Under the pieces are notes generated by a model. That model was given only the letters and a program-made list of their open reading frames with translations. It searched no databases and had not been told where the DNA came from. A DNA stretch of 16,284 nucleotides from an uncultured Pelosinus sp. (lineage in GTDB: Bacteria; Bacillota; Negativicutes; UMGS1260), in the NCBI GenBank assembly GCA_900550105.1, contig URQW01000058.1:1-16284 (forward strand), in the 5' to 3' direction. Below are positions 13,650 through 16,284 of the stretch, piece after piece; position 1 is the stretch's first letter; every line of letters begins with the position of its first letter. The position numbers were made by a program, and so were the translations under genes.

Positions 13650-14117
13650 ATGAAATTTCGTGAAAAAAGACCTGTGACACTTGATCTTGACCATATGAAA
13701 CTCCTGCACTCAGAGGCAGCTGAGCAGCTAGAACTCATGCAAACTGCTTTGCAAGCAGCCCAAGTCACAACAGGAACGATGCGTGACGCTTTAGATCAGA
13801 TTGCAGTCAATCACTGGCATTCCTATCTTGACATTTTACACATGATTAGCCTGCATGATGAATCTTTTGCTGCTATTCTTCAAAAGGCGAATCTGATTTT
13901 CCGACAAGATGAAACGCGCGATGAACCAGAAGAAAATTTAGGCGATTTTAGAGAACCGCTTTCTCTGCTACTTTTATCCCTGATCCGTCGGCACCGCCGC
14001 TTTGACCGTGTTTATGCATTCCGTAATAATCCAATGGGCGACTACTTAAAAGAATCTTTAAAAACGGAACGACAGCACGTTGCTGAACTAATCGAGATGG
14101 TGCAGACGCTTCTCTAA
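13650..14117 (+). CDS. Helical protein, unrecognised, possibly sporulation-linked
   Basis: 155 residues, hydrophilic and almost wholly alpha-helical by pattern. The segments are a first helix around 15-38 (LDHMKLLHSEAAEQLELMQTAL), a second around 43-82 holding NHWHSYLDILHMISLHDES, an acidic linker (86-100) and a basic third part (LIRRHRRFDRVYAFR) before a final helix. The His/Glu content could suit a ferritin-like four-helix bundle, but I cannot place the paired metal ligands, so I leave it unassigned. There is no membrane segment. ATG 13650 follows GAAGGGG at about nine bases; an in-frame TTG at 13626 is less likely. It sits downstream of the Cys-rich gene with its own sigma-K-like promoter and ends at a hairpin terminator. 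Confidence 0.72.
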   Translation: MKFREKRPVTLDLDHMKLLHSEAAEQLELMQTALQAAQVTTGTMRDALDQIAVNHWHSYLDILHMISLHDESFAAILQKANLIFRQDETRDEPEENLGDFREPLSLLLLSLIRRHRRFDRVYAFRNNPMGDYLKESLKTERQHVAELIEMVQTLL

Positions 14118-14124
14118 ATTCGCC

Positions 14125-14149
14125 AAACTGCCTAATGGCAGTTTTTTTA
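14125..14149 (+). terminator. Terminator after the helical protein gene
   Basis: AAACTGCC (14125-14132) pairs with GGCAGTTT (14137-14144), loop TAAT, then more T. An in-frame ATG for the next gene (14135) falls in this hairpin and is therefore unlikely to be a start. Confidence 0.88.
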
Positions 14150-14197
14150 TATCTTATAAAGCTAGAACAGGATATTTCGGCAAATAACTCGAATCCT

Positions 14198-15085
14198 ATG
14201 ATCATGCTAAAATTTATCGTAAATTATTCCTTAAATGAAAAACCCTTAACAGTGAAAGACTATGTTCGATATCATTTAAAATTTTCCCTAACAGCCTGGC
14301 GCAAACTCAAAGCGTCAGGCTCTATCACGCTAAACGGAGAGACTGCTTCACCAATAAGTTTCGTATTCCCTCAGGATATACTCCTTCTCAATATGCCCAC
14401 GCAAAATACACTCTTACCAATAGCCGGTCCCTTGGCAATCTGCTATGAAGACGAATACTTGCTCGCTGTAAATAAACCGAGCGGACTATTAGTCCATCCG
14501 ACTTCTACCTTACATGAAACTACGCTGGCTAACCTTGTACTGTACTATTATCAACAGCAAGGTCTCCTGAGCGATTTTCATCCGATTCATCGTCTGGACC
14601 GTAACACATCCGGTCTACTGCTTATTGCCAAGCACGCTTACATTCAGCAGATGTTAGCAACAAGCTCTTTAAAGTCAATCGCGCGCCAGTACTTAGCTCT
14701 AGTTACAGGTGAATTAGATTGCTCTGGTGAAATTAATGCTCCCATTGCGCGAAAACCTGGTAGTATTATTGAGCGAACCGTTTCTCCTAATGGGCAAGAA
14801 GCTCTGACCCATTACGAAGTAGTACAAACCTATCGCAATGCAACCTTACTTCGCCTAATCCTGGCAACAGGAAGAACGCATCAAATCCGCGTCCATCTTT
14901 CCCATTTAGGCTATCCGCTCTTAGGTGATGATTTATATGGTGGTCAGCGTACTATTATACAGCGTCAGGCGCTCCATTCCGCCTCATTAACCTTCCCCCA
15001 TCCTATAACAAATGAAATGATACGACTATTCTGCCCTATTCCACCGGACATGCTGCAAGCAATTCAAAAATTGCAGCGGAAATAG
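14198..15085 (+). CDS. RluA/RluD-family pseudouridine synthase
   Basis: About 295 residues; converts specific uridines in rRNA (or tRNA) to pseudouridine. An S4-like RNA-binding region lies near the N-terminus (VKDYVRYHLKFSLTAWRKLK, then SGSITLNGE). The catalytic core has HRLDRNTSGLLLIAK, with the essential Asp at about residue 134, preceded by AVNKPSGLLVHP and followed by ATGRTHQIRVHLSHLGYPLLGD, all diagnostic of the family. Which uridine is modified cannot be told. The start is unsure: the frame extends to an ATG at 14135 inside a terminator hairpin, while 14198 and 14204 are sensible but neither has a clear ribosome site. The stop codon lies 64 bases before the aldolase ATG. Confidence 0.9.
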   Translation: MIMLKFIVNYSLNEKPLTVKDYVRYHLKFSLTAWRKLKASGSITLNGETASPISFVFPQDILLLNMPTQNTLLPIAGPLAICYEDEYLLAVNKPSGLLVHPTSTLHETTLANLVLYYYQQQGLLSDFHPIHRLDRNTSGLLLIAKHAYIQQMLATSSLKSIARQYLALVTGELDCSGEINAPIARKPGSIIERTVSPNGQEALTHYEVVQTYRNATLLRLILATGRTHQIRVHLSHLGYPLLGDDLYGGQRTIIQRQALHSASLTFPHPITNEMIRLFCPIPPDMLQAIQKLQRK

Positions 15086-15109
15086 GCGTCGCCAGCACAT
15101 GCCAAATTG

Positions 15110-15118
15110 TGCTATAAT
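15110..15118 (+). promoter_or_regulatory. Extended -10 promoter of the aldolase gene
   Basis: TGCTATAAT at 15110-15118 is a perfect TATAAT with the TGn extension. The -35 position (about 15090-15095) has no resemblance to consensus, as is common for extended -10 promoters. The transcript would start near 15125, giving a leader of about 25 bases. Confidence 0.6.
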
Positions 15119-15149
15119 AAAACAAGTATTGAAAATTAGGAGGGATATT

Positions 15150-16079
15150 ATGCCATTAGTTACCACAAAAGAAATGTTTGCTAAAGCTTACGAAGGTCAA
15201 TATGCAGTTGGTGCCTTTAATGTAAACAATATGGAAATTATCCAGGGAATTGTCGATGCGGCCAAAGAAGAACAAGCTCCGCTTATTCTTCAAGTATCTG
15301 CTGGCGCCCGGAAATATGCCAAACATATCTATTTAATAAAATTAGTTGAAGCTGCACTGGAAGATTCCCAGCTCCCAATTGCTTTACACCTTGATCACGG
15401 CGAAGACTTTGAAATTTGTAAATCCCGCATCGATGGCGGCTTCTCTTCCGTTATGATCGATGGTTCAAAACATCCTTTTGAAGAAAATATTGCACTTACT
15501 AAAAAAGTAGTAGAGTATGCTCATGCGCACGGCGTCGTTGTTGAAGCGGAACTCGGTCGTTTGGCCGGTGTAGAAGATGCTGTAAAGGTTAATACCAAAG
15601 ATGCTACTTATACCGATCCAGACCAAGCTAAAGAATTTGTAGAACGAACTGGTGTAGATTCTCTAGCCATTGCAATCGGTACAAGTCATGGCGCTTATAA
15701 ATTTAAGGGTGAACCAAGCCTTGATTTCGAACGTTTAGATATCATTTCAAAATTACTGCCGAACTTCCCGCTCGTCCTTCACGGGGCCTCAACAGTTCTG
15801 CCTGAATTCGTAAAAAAATGCAATGACTTTGGCGGCAATATTCCCGGAGCACAGGGAGTTCCCGAAGATATGCTACTCAGAGCTAGTAAATCAGGCGTAT
15901 GCAAAATCAACATTGATACTGATCTGCGTTTAGCCATGACGGCTTCCATCCGCGAACACTTCATTAACAATCCAAGTGACTTCGATCCTCGCCAATACTT
16001 AAAACCAGCGCGCGAAGCAATTAAACAAATGGTAAAACATAAAATGAAGAATGTATTGAATTGCAGTAACCGCCTGTAA
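15150..16079 (+). CDS. fba: Class II fructose-1,6-bisphosphate aldolase
   Basis: 309 residues; the zinc-dependent glycolytic and gluconeogenic enzyme that splits fructose-1,6-bisphosphate into dihydroxyacetone phosphate and glyceraldehyde-3-phosphate. ALHLDHG gives the catalytic Asp (D82) and first zinc ligand (H83). VEAELGRLAG carries E134. IGTSHGAYKFKG (H180) and LVLHGAS (H211) supply the other zinc ligands, and KINIDTDLR (about 252-260) is the phosphate/DHAP-binding segment. The length and KFKGEPSLDF style fit the class IIB enzymes of Firmicutes. The frame extends 17 codons upstream, but AGGAGGG five bases before ATG 15150 fixes the start. It is probably monocistronic, with an extended -10 promoter before it and a long hairpin after it. 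Confidence 0.96.
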   Translation: MPLVTTKEMFAKAYEGQYAVGAFNVNNMEIIQGIVDAAKEEQAPLILQVSAGARKYAKHIYLIKLVEAALEDSQLPIALHLDHGEDFEICKSRIDGGFSSVMIDGSKHPFEENIALTKKVVEYAHAHGVVVEAELGRLAGVEDAVKVNTKDATYTDPDQAKEFVERTGVDSLAIAIGTSHGAYKFKGEPSLDFERLDIISKLLPNFPLVLHGASTVLPEFVKKCNDFGGNIPGAQGVPEDMLLRASKSGVCKINIDTDLRLAMTASIREHFINNPSDFDPRQYLKPAREAIKQMVKHKMKNVLNCSNRL

Positions 16080-16094
16080 TTCAATATATAAAGG

Positions 16095-16140
16095 AACGAT
16101 CTGCTTACAATATAAATTGTAGGTAGATCGTTTTATTATT
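16095..16140 (+). terminator. Terminator after fba
   Basis: A 17-bp stem (16095-16111 with 16116-16132, two G-T pairs) with loop ATAA, followed by a T-rich tail from 16131. The stretch from here to 16190 holds nothing I recognise. Confidence 0.85.
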
Positions 16141-16191
16141 TTTACTGCTAAAACTACTTCTTGCTTTTGATGTGCTGTTATATGATAATAC

Positions 16192-16222
16192 AAAAAACCA
16201 CTTCATTACGAAGTGGTTTTTT
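16192..16222 (-). terminator. Terminator of the rRNA operon
   Basis: A 13-bp perfect stem (16192-16204 with 16210-16222), loop ATTAC, ending in six T on the minus strand. It lies a few bases past the 5S rRNA 3' end. Confidence 0.88.
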
Positions 16223-16226
16223 GAAA

Positions 16227-16284
16227 TCAGCAACTATCTATCCTCCCAGGCCGTCGCCAGCCAAGTACTTTCGACGTATATGGG
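16227..16284 (-). rRNA. rrf: 5S rRNA, 3' part (cut by the window edge)
   Basis: Read on the minus strand, the last 58 bases contain CCCATATACGTCGAAAGTAC, then TTGGCTGG, GACGGCCTGGGAGGATAG and ATAGTTGCTG. These are the 3' half of bacterial 5S rRNA: the CCCAT of the loop-C region, the loop E/helix IV segment and the GGGAGGATAG of helix V. The 3' end is near 16228, just before the terminator. The 23S and 16S genes should lie outside the window to the right. The rRNA operon therefore converges on fba. Confidence 0.85.

Noticed and set aside
13650..14117. Ferritin or rubrerythrin identity for the helical protein
   Set aside because: It is helical with several His and Glu, but the paired E-x2-H metal motifs are not evident, so no function is assigned.
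14135..14197. Upstream extension of the pseudouridine synthase to ATG 14135
   Set aside because: The ATG lies in the loop and right arm of the preceding gene's terminator, has no ribosome site, and the added residues do not resemble the family.

Overview
The window looks like core chromosome from an anaerobic, moderately AT-rich, probably spore-forming Firmicute. A Sporomusa/Pelosinus-like member of the Negativicutes is my best guess. The guess rests on gene content: an [FeFe]-hydrogenase, a class II superoxide reductase, DUF1540 cysteine proteins, Gram-positive style Shine-Dalgarno sites, T-tailed hairpin terminators, a PyrR-type attenuator, and two promoters resembling sporulation sigma-K sites. 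No insertion sequence, phage gene, CRISPR array or tRNA was seen.

Layout. 1-96 (-) is the start of an ACT-domain regulator cut by the window edge. 338-1737 (+) is a two-gene unit: a DUF896 protein with a His/Cys tail, then an Fsr-like MFS exporter. 1776-3836 (-) is a three-gene unit: an amino-acid permease, a small zinc-ribbon protein and a double-DUF1540 protein. 3990-5390 (+) is a monomeric [FeFe]-hydrogenase. 5473-7134 (-) is a large nucleoside kinase, preceded by a 60-residue membrane protein (7216-7398). 7476-10027 (-) holds aspartokinase and a class I aminotransferase. Aspartokinase has a second, internal translation start, and the aminotransferase has its own perfect consensus promoter. 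10174-10569 (-) is superoxide reductase, whose promoter overlaps a 15-bp palindrome. It diverges from uraA (10906-12156, +), which lies behind a PyrR attenuator. 12253-13024 (-) is yajQ plus a small membrane protein. 13202-14117 (+) is a pair of unrecognised genes, each behind a sigma-K-like promoter. 14198-15085 (+) is an RluA/RluD-type pseudouridine synthase, and 15150-16079 (+) is class II fructose-bisphosphate aldolase. At the right edge, on the minus strand, are the 3' end and terminator of a 5S rRNA gene, so an rRNA operon converges on the aldolase gene.

How the parts fit. Hydrogenase and superoxide reductase suit an anaerobe that handles reducing equivalents and occasional oxygen exposure. 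Aspartate aminotransferase and aspartokinase are consecutive steps into the lysine, threonine and methionine branch. uraA imports uracil under pyrimidine control, and the nucleoside kinase may belong to nucleoside salvage. Most genes are ordinary housekeeping. The parts most worth a second look are the hydrogenase cofactor-site variants, the internal start in lysC, the palindrome at the superoxide reductase promoter, and the putative sporulation pair.
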